The position numbers and the translations under genes are program-made. A DNA stretch of 28,997 nucleotides, from assembly GCA_002315285.1 (NCBI GenBank), contig DCGR01000038.1, forward strand, positions 1 through 28,997. The letters are read 5' to 3'. Below are positions 1 to 8,646 of this stretch, piece by piece (within the stretch, counting starts at the first letter, position 1; each line of letters opens with the position of its first letter). The notes beneath the pieces were generated by a model, which was not told where the DNA came from, ran no database searches, and saw only the letters and a list, made by a program, of their open reading frames with translations. This DNA comes from Bacteroides sp. UBA1773 (GTDB lineage Bacteria > Bacteroidota > Bacteroidia > Bacteroidales > Bacteroidaceae).

Positions 1-16
1 CTTTGTAATCCTTCAT
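1..16 (-). CDS. Possible start of a gene running off the left edge
   Basis: On the minus strand an ATG at 16-14 opens a frame (Met-Lys-Asp-Tyr-Lys) that continues past the window edge with no stop. The upstream stretch on that strand is AT-rich, as is usual for leaders in this genome, and has only a weak purine-rich AAGG about seven bases before the ATG. Five codons give no product information. The call rests on the absence of any other gene between 17 and 215 and on the same orientation as the GH20 gene upstream. It may be a chance ATG. Confidence 0.3.
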
Positions 17-215
17 TTTAATAACCTTGTGTAATGTTCACTTGTTCGTATGTTACAGCAAAATCACTAACAATCAATGAGATACACAACTTTTACGGGC
101 CAAGAAACCATTCCCCTGTTTATGCTCCTGATTTACAGTAAAATGTGACACTCGTTGGCAAGCAAAAAGCCGATTCGTTAGAGGCTGCCTGAAAGTGTGC
201 CGGCAAGATGGCACG

Positions 216-1667
216 TCAATCCTTGAAGTCGCCCATCGATTTGTTTTGAGGACCAGACGGTTCAGCATGTCTGGCTGGAGAACGATGGTCGAAGTAGAAG
301 ATGTGCAGATTGTCCAAATATTGATAGGCCTGTTCGAGCCGGAGGCAGAAATCATCGTAGTCTTTCTGTTCGGGCATGGTCCACGCCGATTCGGCTACGG
401 CAATCAAGCGGGGGAAGGTCATGAAGTCAAGACGTTCGGACGTGCTGATCACTTCTGTCCACACATTGGCCTGTATACCTAGAACCTGGGCGTTTTGCAT
501 GGTAGGGAAGGCATAGACATCTTCCAGGGGGCAGAATCCGTTCCACACACGACCCACTTTGTGGGTGTTGTGCTGGATGAAGTCGAAATAAAGCGGACGA
601 CGTGGACAGAGAATCACATTGAAGCCCTTGTCGAGTGCCTGTTGCAGGCGTTGGGGCTTGTCGTGGCGCCACCACATCACGATGTTGTTGGCCGATGGGA
701 TGTTGCAATCGAGCATGTCATCCCATCCTATCAGGGTCTTTTCCAATTCATGCACGTTTTTGGCCATCCGATGGATGAAGTAAGCCTCCACCTGTTTCAG
801 GTCGTTCAGTCCTTCGCGTTGCATCAGTAACTGCACATCAGCGTTCGTTTTCCAACCCTCACTTCCAAAGCTCACTTCATCGCCTCCGATATGCAAATAC
901 TTTGAGGGGAATAGGGCGGAGACTTCCTTGAGGATGTTTCCCAAATACACATAGGTGTCTTCCTTGCCGGGATTGAACGTAAAGTCGGGATGTGATTTCG
1001 AACCTCCGCCGCTATAGACCGGATAGGAGCGGTTGGACGCTGTGGCATGTCCGGGCATGTCAATCTCTGGGATAACCTCAATGTGCCTAACTGCAGCATA
1101 GCTCACGATTTCCCGAATCTGCTCTTGCGTGTAATAGGAGGCTGGGGCTTCGGGGTTGCTGTGATTTCCGATGGCTCCGGCCCGGGTAAGTTCTGGATAT
1201 GCCTTTATTTCGATGCGCCATCCGGGCGAATCGGTAAGATGCCAGTGGAATTTATTCAGCTTGTAATAAGCCATGATATCGAGCAGTTGTTTCACCTTTT
1301 CCATGCCGAAGAAATGACGTGATTCATCGAGCATGAAACCTCGCCAGGCAAAGCGTGGGGAGTCTTTGATGATTCCAGCATAAACCTTACCCGAAGCAAT
1401 TTGCTGACGCAGTGTCTGCATGCCATAGAAAAGTCCCACCTGGGAAGAAGCACGAACAACGACCTCGTCGTTGGTGATGTTCAGTTCGTAAGCCTCATTC
1501 CCCTTCACACGCTGGTCGATGACACATTTTACCTTGTTCAGGTCTGGGGTGTGCGGCAGGACCGACGAGAGTTCTACTGAAAGCGGACGTGGGATCACGC
1601 TGGTCTGGCCCAAAGCCACCTGTCCAATCAGCAAGAGTGAGCATATTGCTGTCAGTATTCGTTTCAT
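216..1667 (-). CDS. Secreted beta-N-acetylhexosaminidase, GH20 family
   Basis: This 483-residue protein should remove terminal GlcNAc or GalNAc from glycans by substrate-assisted catalysis. An N-terminal signal peptide (about residues 1-20, ending in ALG before Gln21) sends it to the periplasm or outer membrane. A GH20 N-terminal alpha/beta domain (about 22-105) precedes the catalytic barrel (about 108-450), which starts with RGFMLDESRHFF. The barrel carries HWHLTDSPGWRIE, EIDMPGHATA and the HIGGDE signature. Asp263-Glu264 is the expected pair, with Asp orienting the acetamido group and Glu acting as acid/base. Length is normal for a single-domain Bacteroidales enzyme without accessory carbohydrate-binding modules. 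It starts 37 bases after the stop of the upstream lipoprotein gene and is probably co-transcribed with it. Chitobiose, N-glycan or mucin-glycan specificity cannot be read from the sequence. Confidence 0.93.
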   Translation of the reverse strand: MKRILTAICSLLLIGQVALGQTSVIPRPLSVELSSVLPHTPDLNKVKCVIDQRVKGNEAYELNITNDEVVVRASSQVGLFYGMQTLRQQIASGKVYAGIIKDSPRFAWRGFMLDESRHFFGMEKVKQLLDIMAYYKLNKFHWHLTDSPGWRIEIKAYPELTRAGAIGNHSNPEAPASYYTQEQIREIVSYAAVRHIEVIPEIDMPGHATASNRSYPVYSGGGSKSHPDFTFNPGKEDTYVYLGNILKEVSALFPSKYLHIGGDEVSFGSEGWKTNADVQLLMQREGLNDLKQVEAYFIHRMAKNVHELEKTLIGWDDMLDCNIPSANNIVMWWRHDKPQRLQQALDKGFNVILCPRRPLYFDFIQHNTHKVGRVWNGFCPLEDVYAFPTMQNAQVLGIQANVWTEVISTSERLDFMTFPRLIAVAESAWTMPEQKDYDDFCLRLEQAYQYLDNLHIFYFDHRSPARHAEPSGPQNKSMGDFKD

Positions 1668-1704
1668 GATAGGATTCAGGTTTTTTTATGGAATGATGGG
1701 ATGA

Positions 1705-2847
1705 CTAAAGCAGTTTGCGAAGCTCGGCCTCGAAGTCAGTAATGTTTTCGCCACGTGCTACCAATGCGTTTTCGCGATCGATCAGGAACAACGATGGAAG
1801 TTTGTTGATGCCATAGAGGGTGATGTTGGTGGAGTAGGCTCCATTCTCATCACGCACACAAATCCAGGGCAAGTTGTCGGCATTGACTTTCCAGTAGTGA
1901 TCATCCACATCGAATGATACTTGGTAGATCTCCAATCCTCCATCGTGATACTGGTTGTAAAGTTCACGCAGGGCAAGGTTGTGGGCTGCCGACTGGGTGT
2001 TGTTGTAAACGGTGAAATCAAGCAAGACCACTTTTCCTTTCAGTTCAGTCAAGGAGCGCTGCTTTCCACTGACATCGTTGAGCTGGATGTCGATGAGTGT
2101 CGCCTCGTGAATTTTCTCTTGCGGTATCTCTATCTGCTTCGTGGGGCCTAACCGAGTGTTCTTCATGCCCTTGACGGCCATGTTGTAGAGGTTGCGCGAA
2201 CGGTCAGCATGAGGGTAGGCAATGTTCAAACTTGTAGCAACTGCGGCAAAGCATTTCACATCCTCACGGTCATTGACGGGGTCGAAAATCATGTAACCAT
2301 TGAGCGTTTGAAACAATGCGAAATAGGCTGGTGTCGTGTTTGGTGCGGCGAAGATGTAGTTGCGCTTCACATTTTCCTTATAATCGTTTACGAGGGATGC
2401 TATCTGGCTTTGGGCAATTCCGGCAGGTAGGTTTTGTTTCGAGATGCGTAAAACCTTCTCCTGCAAGTCGGCCTGCAATAATGTAAGTTCCTTGATTTTG
2501 AGATTGTCTGTCGATTCGCCTACATTGTATTCCGTTTCGAATTTATCGAAAGGAGCTTGAATTGTGACGGTTTCTGTAGAATCCACCACGAAGTTGATGA
2601 TTTTGCCATCAATGCGAAGCCGGTAAAATTCTGGAGATTCAGGGCTCTTGCCTTTGAAGGAAAATGTTCCTGCGGCGCTTAGTTTTGCGGAATCCAGCAC
2701 CTCGATACCCTCGATGGTGGAGGCATCAAAGTAAATGGTCTTCGTGTCCGCACCGTCGATTTCTCCTTTGACTGTAAATTTGTCGCCATTATCGCAAGAT
2801 GCCAAGGCAAATACAGCCAGCAGCATCAAAATTCCTTGTTGTTTCAT
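1705..2847 (-). CDS. DUF4369 / thioredoxin-like lipoprotein without CxxC
   Basis: The 380-residue product starts with a lipoprotein signal ending LASC (Cys18), so it is probably lipid-anchored facing the periplasm. Residues about 24-120 match the DUF4369 beta domain seen in many Bacteroidetes TlpA/ResA-like proteins. A helical linker follows, then a thioredoxin/AhpC-TSA-like fold (about 248-380) with the usual LKGKVVLLDF strand and a KLPSLFLID segment holding the expected cis-proline. The active-site stretch is FTVYNNTQSAAHN (278-290), with no cysteine where family members have WCxxC. It should therefore not act as a thiol-disulfide oxidoreductase. A binding or structural role is possible. 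It is the first gene of a likely two-gene unit with the GH20 enzyme and has a promoter-like element 25 bases upstream. Confidence 0.85.
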   Translation of the reverse strand: MKQQGILMLLAVFALASCDNGDKFTVKGEIDGADTKTIYFDASTIEGIEVLDSAKLSAAGTFSFKGKSPESPEFYRLRIDGKIINFVVDSTETVTIQAPFDKFETEYNVGESTDNLKIKELTLLQADLQEKVLRISKQNLPAGIAQSQIASLVNDYKENVKRNYIFAAPNTTPAYFALFQTLNGYMIFDPVNDREDVKCFAAVATSLNIAYPHADRSRNLYNMAVKGMKNTRLGPTKQIEIPQEKIHEATLIDIQLNDVSGKQRSLTELKGKVVLLDFTVYNNTQSAAHNLALRELYNQYHDGGLEIYQVSFDVDDHYWKVNADNLPWICVRDENGAYSTNITLYGINKLPSLFLIDRENALVARGENITDFEAELRKLL

Positions 2848-2871
2848 TGTTCATCTTTCTCTATTGGTGCG

Positions 2872-2879
2872 CAAATATA
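2872..2879 (-). promoter_or_regulatory. Bacteroidetes -7 element for the lipoprotein-GH20 unit
   Basis: On the minus strand this reads TATATTTG, an exact match to TAnnTTTG, within TCGTATATTTGC. It ends 24 bases before the ATG of the DUF4369 lipoprotein. No clear TTTG is visible at the -33 position. Confidence 0.6.
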
Positions 2880-2976
2880 CGATATATTTCGTCAATATCG
2901 TCCAGCAAAGACATAAAAAACCTAAAAAGGAGGGATGTTTTTTCGCTACGCGATGCATGATTCAAGAATAATTGAG

Positions 2977-2984
2977 TAAATTTG
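2977..2984 (+). promoter_or_regulatory. -7 promoter element for pnp
   Basis: TAAATTTG matches TAnnTTTG exactly and ends 32 bases before the chosen pnp ATG, giving a plausible short leader. The -33 region has no good TTTG. A TTG codon in frame at 2972 overlaps this element, which argues against starting translation there. Confidence 0.6.
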
Positions 2985-3016
2985 CACGATTTTTGCAAAT
3001 ATTAATTTTAATTGAA

Positions 3017-5275
3017 ATGAACCCAATTACAAAAACAATTGAGTTGGCTGATGGAAGAATCATCACGCTCGAAACGGGAAAGCTGGCAAAACAGGCTGAT
3101 GGCGCTGTGATGCTGCGCATGGGTAACACCATGTTGCTGGCTACTGTTTGTGCCGCAAAAGATGCAGTTCCCGGAACTGATTTCATGCCTTTACAGGTAG
3201 AGTACAAAGAAAAATATTCCGCATTTGGACGTTTCCCTGGCGGTTTTACCAAGCGCGAGGGAAAAGCTTCGGATTACGAAATCCTGACTTGTCGTTTGGT
3301 CGATCGTGCTCTGCGTCCTTTGTTCCCTGACAATTTCCATGCTGAGGTATATGTGAACATCATACTTTTCTCGGCCGACGGTGTAGATATGCCCGATGCT
3401 TTGGCTGGTTTGGCTGCGTCGGCTGCATTGGCAGTAAGCGACATTCCTTTTGGTGGTCCTATTGCCGAGGTGCGTGTGGCACGCATTGATGGCCAGTTTG
3501 TCATCAACCCCACCTTCGACCAGTTGGCCAAAGCCGATATGGACTTGATGGTAGCCGCCACTTACGAGAACATCATGATGGTGGAAGGCGAGATGAAGGA
3601 AGTGAGTGAGCAAGACTTGCTGAACGCCTTGAAGGCTGCTCACGAGGCAATCAAACCTATGTGCAAGGCACAGATGGAATTGGCGGAAGAGGTTGGATCG
3701 ACCGTGAAACGTGAATACAACCATGAGGAGAACGATGAAGAATTGCGCAAGGCTGTCCGTGAGTTCTGCTACGACAAGGCATACGCCATTGCCCAAAGTG
3801 GGAACAACGACAAGCACGAACGCGAGGACGCTTTTGCGGCCATTTGCAATGAATTCAAGGCACAGTTCACTGAAGAGGAATTGGAGACAAAGGCCCCATT
3901 AATCGACCGATACTATCACGATGTGGAACGCGATGCCATGCGTCGTTGCGTCCTCGACGAGGGCAAGCGACTGGATGGACGACACACCACCGACATTCGT
4001 CCCATCTGGTGTGAAGTGGGTCCGCTGCCAGGTCCTCACGGATCATCCATCTTTACACGTGGAGAAACCCAGTCGCTCAGCTCCGTGACACTGGGTACAA
4101 AGCTCGATGAGAAACTAGTGGACGATGTGCTTGACCGTCACAACGAACGCTTCCTGTTGCATTACAATTTTCCTCCATTCTCTACTGGCGAGGCAAAAGC
4201 CCAGAGAGGGGTGGGACGTCGTGAAATCGGTCATGGGCATTTGGCTTGGCGTGCCTTGAAGGGACAGATTCCTGCCAATTATCCTTATTGCGTGCGTGTG
4301 ATGAGCGACATTCTGGAGTCGAACGGTTCTTCGTCCATGGCAACCGTATGTGCTGGCACATTGGCCCTGATGGATGCCGGCGTTCCTATCGCGAAGCCCG
4401 TCAGCGGTATTGCAATGGGTCTCATCAAGAACCCTGGTGAAGCAAAATATGCCGTGCTCAGTGACATCCTCGGTGACGAGGATCACTTGGGCGACATGGA
4501 CTTTAAAGTGACAGGTACACGCGATGGCATCACGGCCACGCAGATGGACATCAAATGCGATGGATTGACTTACGACATCCTTGAAAAAGCATTGCTTCAG
4601 GCAAAGCAGGGTCGTGAATTCATTCTTGGCAAACTGACGGAATGTATCGCTGAGCCTCGTACAGATTTGAAGCCCCATGCGCCACGTATCGAGACCCTGA
4701 CAATTCCCAAGGAATTCATTGGTGCAGTGATCGGCCCTGGTGGCAAGATTATCCAGGCCATGCAGGAAGATACTGGTGCCACTATCACCATCGAGGAAAT
4801 TGATGGAGTGGGTCGCATCGAAGTGGCTGCCTCCAACAAGGAGAGCATCGATGCCGCTTTGGCCAAGATAAAGGCCATCGTAAGTGTTCCTGAAGTGGGT
4901 GAAACCTATCAAGGCAAGGTTCGTTCGGTAATGCCGTACGGATTGTTTGTGGAATTCCTGCCCGGTAAGGACGGATTGCTCCATATCAGTGAGATTGACT
5001 GGAAACGTTATGAGACCATCGAGGAGACAGGCATCAAGGAGGGTGATGCCATCGAGGTGAAACTGCTCGACATCGATGCCAAGACGGGCAAGTTCAAACT
5101 GTCGCGCAAGGCTCTATTGCCGCGCCCAGAAGGGATGCCCGAAAAATCCGAACGCGGTGAACGTCGCAACCGTAGTGATCGCGGCGACCGTGGCAACAGA
5201 CACGGTGACCGCCAGCACCAATCCAAGGAGCAGGTAGAACAACCACAGTCGGCTTTGGAATCTTCCGAGAATTGA
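3017..5275 (+). CDS. pnp: Polynucleotide phosphorylase (polyribonucleotide nucleotidyltransferase)
   Basis: PNPase degrades RNA 3'-to-5' using phosphate and can add tails in reverse. It acts in the cytoplasm as a ring-shaped trimer. The 752-residue protein has the full order: first RNase PH domain (from about residue 10), alpha-helical domain, second RNase PH domain with the acidic metal-site segment GDEDHLGDMDFK and GTRDGITATQ, KH domain (about 562-622, with VIGPGGKII) and S1 domain (about 627-697, with YGLFVEF and GLLHISEI). An Arg/Gly/Asp-rich basic tail ends the protein and may help bind RNA. The ATG at 3017 was chosen because family members begin near MNPITKTIELADGR. An upstream in-frame TTG at 2972 would overlap the promoter. 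It is a single-gene unit bounded by its own promoter and a strong terminator. Confidence 0.97.
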   Translation: MNPITKTIELADGRIITLETGKLAKQADGAVMLRMGNTMLLATVCAAKDAVPGTDFMPLQVEYKEKYSAFGRFPGGFTKREGKASDYEILTCRLVDRALRPLFPDNFHAEVYVNIILFSADGVDMPDALAGLAASAALAVSDIPFGGPIAEVRVARIDGQFVINPTFDQLAKADMDLMVAATYENIMMVEGEMKEVSEQDLLNALKAAHEAIKPMCKAQMELAEEVGSTVKREYNHEENDEELRKAVREFCYDKAYAIAQSGNNDKHEREDAFAAICNEFKAQFTEEELETKAPLIDRYYHDVERDAMRRCVLDEGKRLDGRHTTDIRPIWCEVGPLPGPHGSSIFTRGETQSLSSVTLGTKLDEKLVDDVLDRHNERFLLHYNFPPFSTGEAKAQRGVGRREIGHGHLAWRALKGQIPANYPYCVRVMSDILESNGSSSMATVCAGTLALMDAGVPIAKPVSGIAMGLIKNPGEAKYAVLSDILGDEDHLGDMDFKVTGTRDGITATQMDIKCDGLTYDILEKALLQAKQGREFILGKLTECIAEPRTDLKPHAPRIETLTIPKEFIGAVIGPGGKIIQAMQEDTGATITIEEIDGVGRIEVAASNKESIDAALAKIKAIVSVPEVGETYQGKVRSVMPYGLFVEFLPGKDGLLHISEIDWKRYETIEETGIKEGDAIEVKLLDIDAKTGKFKLSRKALLPRPEGMPEKSERGERRNRSDRGDRGNRHGDRQHQSKEQVEQPQSALESSEN

Positions 5276-5300
5276 TTTCAAAACAGCTTCTGATGATTAG

Positions 5301-5340
5301 ATAGGAGGAAAGCGAACAAGTTTTTCCTCCTATTCTTTTC
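5301..5340 (+). terminator. Intrinsic terminator after pnp
   Basis: A perfect 11-base-pair stem (ATAGGAGGAAA at 5301-5311 with TTTCCTCCTAT at 5323-5333) encloses an 11-base loop and is followed by TCTTTTC. It lies 25 bases after the pnp stop. The AG-rich left arm and U-rich right arm suit plus-strand termination. Confidence 0.85.
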
Positions 5341-5788
5341 AATCCTCTAGCACTGCCACGCTTATTTCCGCATACGAGGCTACTGTGTCGTGATGTCTGC
5401 CTGATGTGAATTGCTTGTGGGTGGAGGTTGGTGGCTTTTTGTTTTCAGCAGAGCCAAAGAGTGTGATATGGCTCACAAACGCGCGGTAAAGGTAAGTAGG
5501 AAAAATTAGATTCTTTCGTACAATTTTATACAGCTGAGGAAGGGGCGTCAGTAATTTTCCAAAACAATTCCACTTCCTTTTGAAGACATCAGTATTTCAA
5601 ACGAGACAAATATATGTGTAATAAGTTACAATAGGTGAAGTGCAACTTTTTTCAAACTTTGCGCTGGGTGCAACAACAAGAGAAGAGGAGGGAACTTCGT
5701 TTCTTCCCTTTTTCGTTTGCTTACCTTAAAACTGAGAACTGGCAACTGAGCATATCCACGATTGCCGCACGTAAGTGCGTACGAGTTG
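5341..5788. other. Intergenic stretch of about 450 bases with no convincing gene
   Basis: The region lies between the convergent pnp and kinase genes. The only longer frame (5635-5817, 60 codons) looks random and overlaps the kinase gene. Two small hairpins are visible. One is AGGGAA (5689-5694) with TTCCCT (5704-5709), followed by TTTTCG on the plus strand. The other is CGCAC (5766-5770) with GTGCG (5775-5779) around a GTAA loop, just past the kinase stop. Neither is clearly a terminator for the minus-strand gene. No tRNA-like structure or repeat array was recognised. Confidence 0.5.
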
Positions 5789-6820
5789 TCAGTAGTGGAA
5801 ACTGGAGCCTCCTATAAACTCGCGCAATAGGCTGGTGGATGGAAGGTCCTTGTCACTGATGGCATCAATCTGTGAGCTGAAACTGATCAGGCGGTGGGCT
5901 TCTGCATATTCAGGGGAATCGGATGGCACCTGCTGCAGGATGGGCAACACGGCATTGCGAATGGCTGCTAATTCGAAAATCTGTGAGGAATTGAACATAG
6001 CGTCGGCCCTACCCATGAAAGGTGTTATCCAGCGTTTTTCACCTTCTTGCACACTTGCCCACTGACCGATGGTTTGTTGAGCGGAATATCCACGAAACTG
6101 GAAATCTCGCAGGATGCGGCGCAACAAACGGTTGTCGGCGGTCGGGATGCTTGTGATTTCGTCGAGACGGATTCCGGTGAGTGGAGCCACATAGATGTGG
6201 AACTTGCATTCGTCGGGAATCTGTGCCGTGAGCATAGGGTTCAATCCGTGTATGCCTTCCATGATGAGGATGGCATTGTTGGACAAATGCAGGCTTTCGC
6301 CAGTAAACTCCCGTTGTCCTTTCTTAAAGTTGAATCGTGGCAATTCAATGGTCTCTCCGACCAGAAGCTTGGCAAGCTGTTCGTTGAGGAAGGACAAATC
6401 GAGCGCAGCGATGGTCTCGAAATCGTAATTACCGTGTTCATTCAGGGGTGTTTTTTCGCGATCAACGAAATAATCGTCGAGCGAAATGGATATGGGCCAA
6501 ATCTCATTGGTCATGAGGGCAATCCTGAGACGTTTGCAGAAAGTGGTTTTCCCTGATGAGGAGGGACCTGCTATCAATACCACTTTCAACTGAGGGTTCT
6601 TGCTTCTCTTGCTGGCTATTTCGTTGGCAATGGAGAAAATTGCTTTTGCCTGCATGGCCTCACTAACGTTGATGAGGTCCGATACATATCCCGACCGATT
6701 GAACTTGTTGAAGTCGGCTACCGTTTGGATGCCGAGAAATCTCTTCAAGTGTTCATCTTCCTGGTAGATTTTCTCGAGTATTCCGTTTTTCTTATTATCT
6801 TTGCAAAGTTTTTCGTTCAT
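5789..6820 (-). CDS. Uridine kinase / phosphoribulokinase-family nucleoside kinase, short form
   Basis: The 343-residue protein carries a Walker A motif AGPSSSGKTT (84-93), the ISLDDYFVDR segment typical of uridine kinases and an ILIMEGIHGLNP segment (Walker B-like). It probably phosphorylates uridine or cytidine for pyrimidine salvage in the cytoplasm. As I recall, the common Bacteroidetes nucleoside kinase is about 550 residues, with a TGS domain and a threonyl-tRNA-synthetase-like region before the kinase. This one begins at the linker just before the kinase and lacks those parts. The next gene starts only 76 bases upstream on the other strand, so the missing domains are not hidden in another frame. 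AGGAAA lies a few bases before the ATG. It could be a genuine short paralogue rather than the housekeeping enzyme. Confidence 0.85.
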   Translation of the reverse strand: MNEKLCKDNKKNGILEKIYQEDEHLKRFLGIQTVADFNKFNRSGYVSDLINVSEAMQAKAIFSIANEIASKRSKNPQLKVVLIAGPSSSGKTTFCKRLRIALMTNEIWPISISLDDYFVDREKTPLNEHGNYDFETIAALDLSFLNEQLAKLLVGETIELPRFNFKKGQREFTGESLHLSNNAILIMEGIHGLNPMLTAQIPDECKFHIYVAPLTGIRLDEITSIPTADNRLLRRILRDFQFRGYSAQQTIGQWASVQEGEKRWITPFMGRADAMFNSSQIFELAAIRNAVLPILQQVPSDSPEYAEAHRLISFSSQIDAISDKDLPSTSLLREFIGGSSFHY

Positions 6821-6896
6821 GGTGTTTCCTACATATTGATTATGGGCGCAAGGTACGAAAAAAGAATGATATAAGTATTTTTATAGAAAGTTTTTT

Positions 6897-8594
6897 ATGG
6901 ATTATATGCCTTTCCTGATTCTTGCAGGTTCGGTTGCTCTTCTGATGTATGGAATGAAAGTGATGTCGGAAGGACTTCAGAAACTGGCAGGAAGCAAGCT
7001 TCGCAAGATTCTCGGTACCATGACCACCAATCGAGTAACAGGTATCCTTACGGGAGCGTTCATCACAGCATCCATCCAATCGAGTACGGGTACGACCGTC
7101 ATGACGGTCAGCTTTGTAAGCGCAGGATTGCTTACGCTAGCTCAGGCTATCAGCGTAATCATGGGTGCCAACATCGGGACTACGGCAACAGCTTGGATCA
7201 TGGTTCTTGGCGGAAGCAGCAGTTATATGACGTATGTGATCTATGGCATGATAGTCATGGCAATGGTACTCATCTACAATGCCAAGAATCGGAATCTTGG
7301 CGAATTTTTCATGGGTTTGTCGCTGATGTTGCTGGGCCTTACTACACTAAGTGCCAATGCCAAGAGCATGAATCTTGAGCAGAATCTGGCTATCCAGCAG
7401 TTTTTTGCCTCACTAAGCAGTTATGGCTATGCCTCTTATTTCCTGTTCCTGTTTGTGGGGGGATTGCTCACTTGTGCCGTACAAAGCTCAGCTGCGATCA
7501 TGGCGATAACAATGACACTCTGTTCGAGTGGCGTGCTCGACATCTATATGGGTATCGCTTTAGTCATGGGTGAAAACATTGGAACAACCATCACCTCGAA
7601 CATCGTGGCTTTGAGCGCTTCGACACAAGCCCGCAGGGCTGCCATGGCGCACTTGATATTCAACCTTTTCGGCGTATGCTGGGTGCTAAGCATTTTCCCA
7701 CATTTTGTGGAAATGGTGTGTGGCTTTGCCGGTTATGACCCTCACGCTCCGATAGCCGACAAAAACATCCTGAATGCCGTACTGGCTGCTTTCCACACGT
7801 CATTCAACGTATGCAACGTACTGATTCTGGTATGGTTCGTCAAACTGCTGGAAAAGACGGTCACTCTTATCATTCCTGCCAAGAAGGAGGGAGAACAAGA
7901 CGATTTTCGTCTCCGTTTCATCAGCAACTCCGTCATCTCTACGGCTGAGTTGTCGATTCTAGAGGCTCGCAAGGAAATCAATCTGTTTGCTGCCCGCATA
8001 CACCGCATGTTTTTGATGGTTGAGGATTTGCTCCATATGGGTGGCATGAGCGAATTCAACAAATTGTTCACACGTATTGAGAAATATGAGAACATTTCCG
8101 ACAATATGGAACTTGAGATAGCCAACTATCTGAATCAGGTGAGCGAGGGCAGGTTGAGTTCCGAATCAAAGCTGACCATACGAGGTATGCTGAGAGAGAT
8201 CAGCGAGTTAGAAAGCATTGGCGACAGTTGCTATAATCTGGCACGTACAATCAGCCGGAAACATAAGGGGACGAAAGACTTCACGGAAGACCAATATCGC
8301 CATATTCATCAAATGTTCCAGCTGACAGACAAGGCGTTGACGCAAATGGTCAAGCTCATATCGGATGAAGATCATGTGGAGGATGTCAACAAGTCGTTCA
8401 ACATTGAAATGGAAATCAACAATTTCAGAAGCGAACTGAAGGAACAGAACTATGTGGATGTCAATAACAAAGCATACGACTACACCATGGGTGCTAACTA
8501 CATGGATATTGTGTGTGAGTGCGAACGATTGGGCGACTATGTGGTGAACGTGTGCGAAGCCCACTCGAACGTGAGAGAAAAGAAGGGAGTGTGA
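6897..8594 (+). CDS. Na/Pi cotransporter family protein with C-terminal PhoU-like domain
   Basis: This inner-membrane protein of 565 residues should take up phosphate (or a similar anion) with sodium. Two inverted repeats of the NptA/PNaS family are visible. Each has a QSS motif (IQSSTGTT at 60-67 and VQSSAAIM at 195-202) followed by GANIGTT or GENIGTT. The first about 330 residues hold around eight hydrophobic segments. The C-terminal part (about 345-555) is helical and hydrophilic, resembling PhoU, which in other systems adjusts phosphate uptake. The ATG at 6897 directly follows a run of T with no obvious Shine-Dalgarno, common in this phylum. An alternative Met lies three codons in. It is divergent from the short kinase and 52 bases ahead of the LicD gene. 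Confidence 0.92.
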   Translation: MDYMPFLILAGSVALLMYGMKVMSEGLQKLAGSKLRKILGTMTTNRVTGILTGAFITASIQSSTGTTVMTVSFVSAGLLTLAQAISVIMGANIGTTATAWIMVLGGSSSYMTYVIYGMIVMAMVLIYNAKNRNLGEFFMGLSLMLLGLTTLSANAKSMNLEQNLAIQQFFASLSSYGYASYFLFLFVGGLLTCAVQSSAAIMAITMTLCSSGVLDIYMGIALVMGENIGTTITSNIVALSASTQARRAAMAHLIFNLFGVCWVLSIFPHFVEMVCGFAGYDPHAPIADKNILNAVLAAFHTSFNVCNVLILVWFVKLLEKTVTLIIPAKKEGEQDDFRLRFISNSVISTAELSILEARKEINLFAARIHRMFLMVEDLLHMGGMSEFNKLFTRIEKYENISDNMELEIANYLNQVSEGRLSSESKLTIRGMLREISELESIGDSCYNLARTISRKHKGTKDFTEDQYRHIHQMFQLTDKALTQMVKLISDEDHVEDVNKSFNIEMEINNFRSELKEQNYVDVNNKAYDYTMGANYMDIVCECERLGDYVVNVCEAHSNVREKKGV

Positions 8595-8646
8595 GGGTGA
8601 TGTCTTGTAGGGGAAAATTCATTGACATAAGCAAACGGAAATATAT

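Noticed and set aside
164..186. Possible terminator after the GH20 gene
   Set aside because: Only a four-base stem (AGCC/GGCT) precedes the U-run on the minus strand, too weak to call.
4115..4984. Minus-strand frames of 289 and 208 codons inside pnp
   Set aside because: Both are shadows of the strongly conserved pnp coding strand with no start context or domain.
5635..5817. 60-codon plus-strand frame in the gap after pnp
   Set aside because: The composition looks random, it overlaps the kinase gene, and it has no promoter or ribosome binding site.
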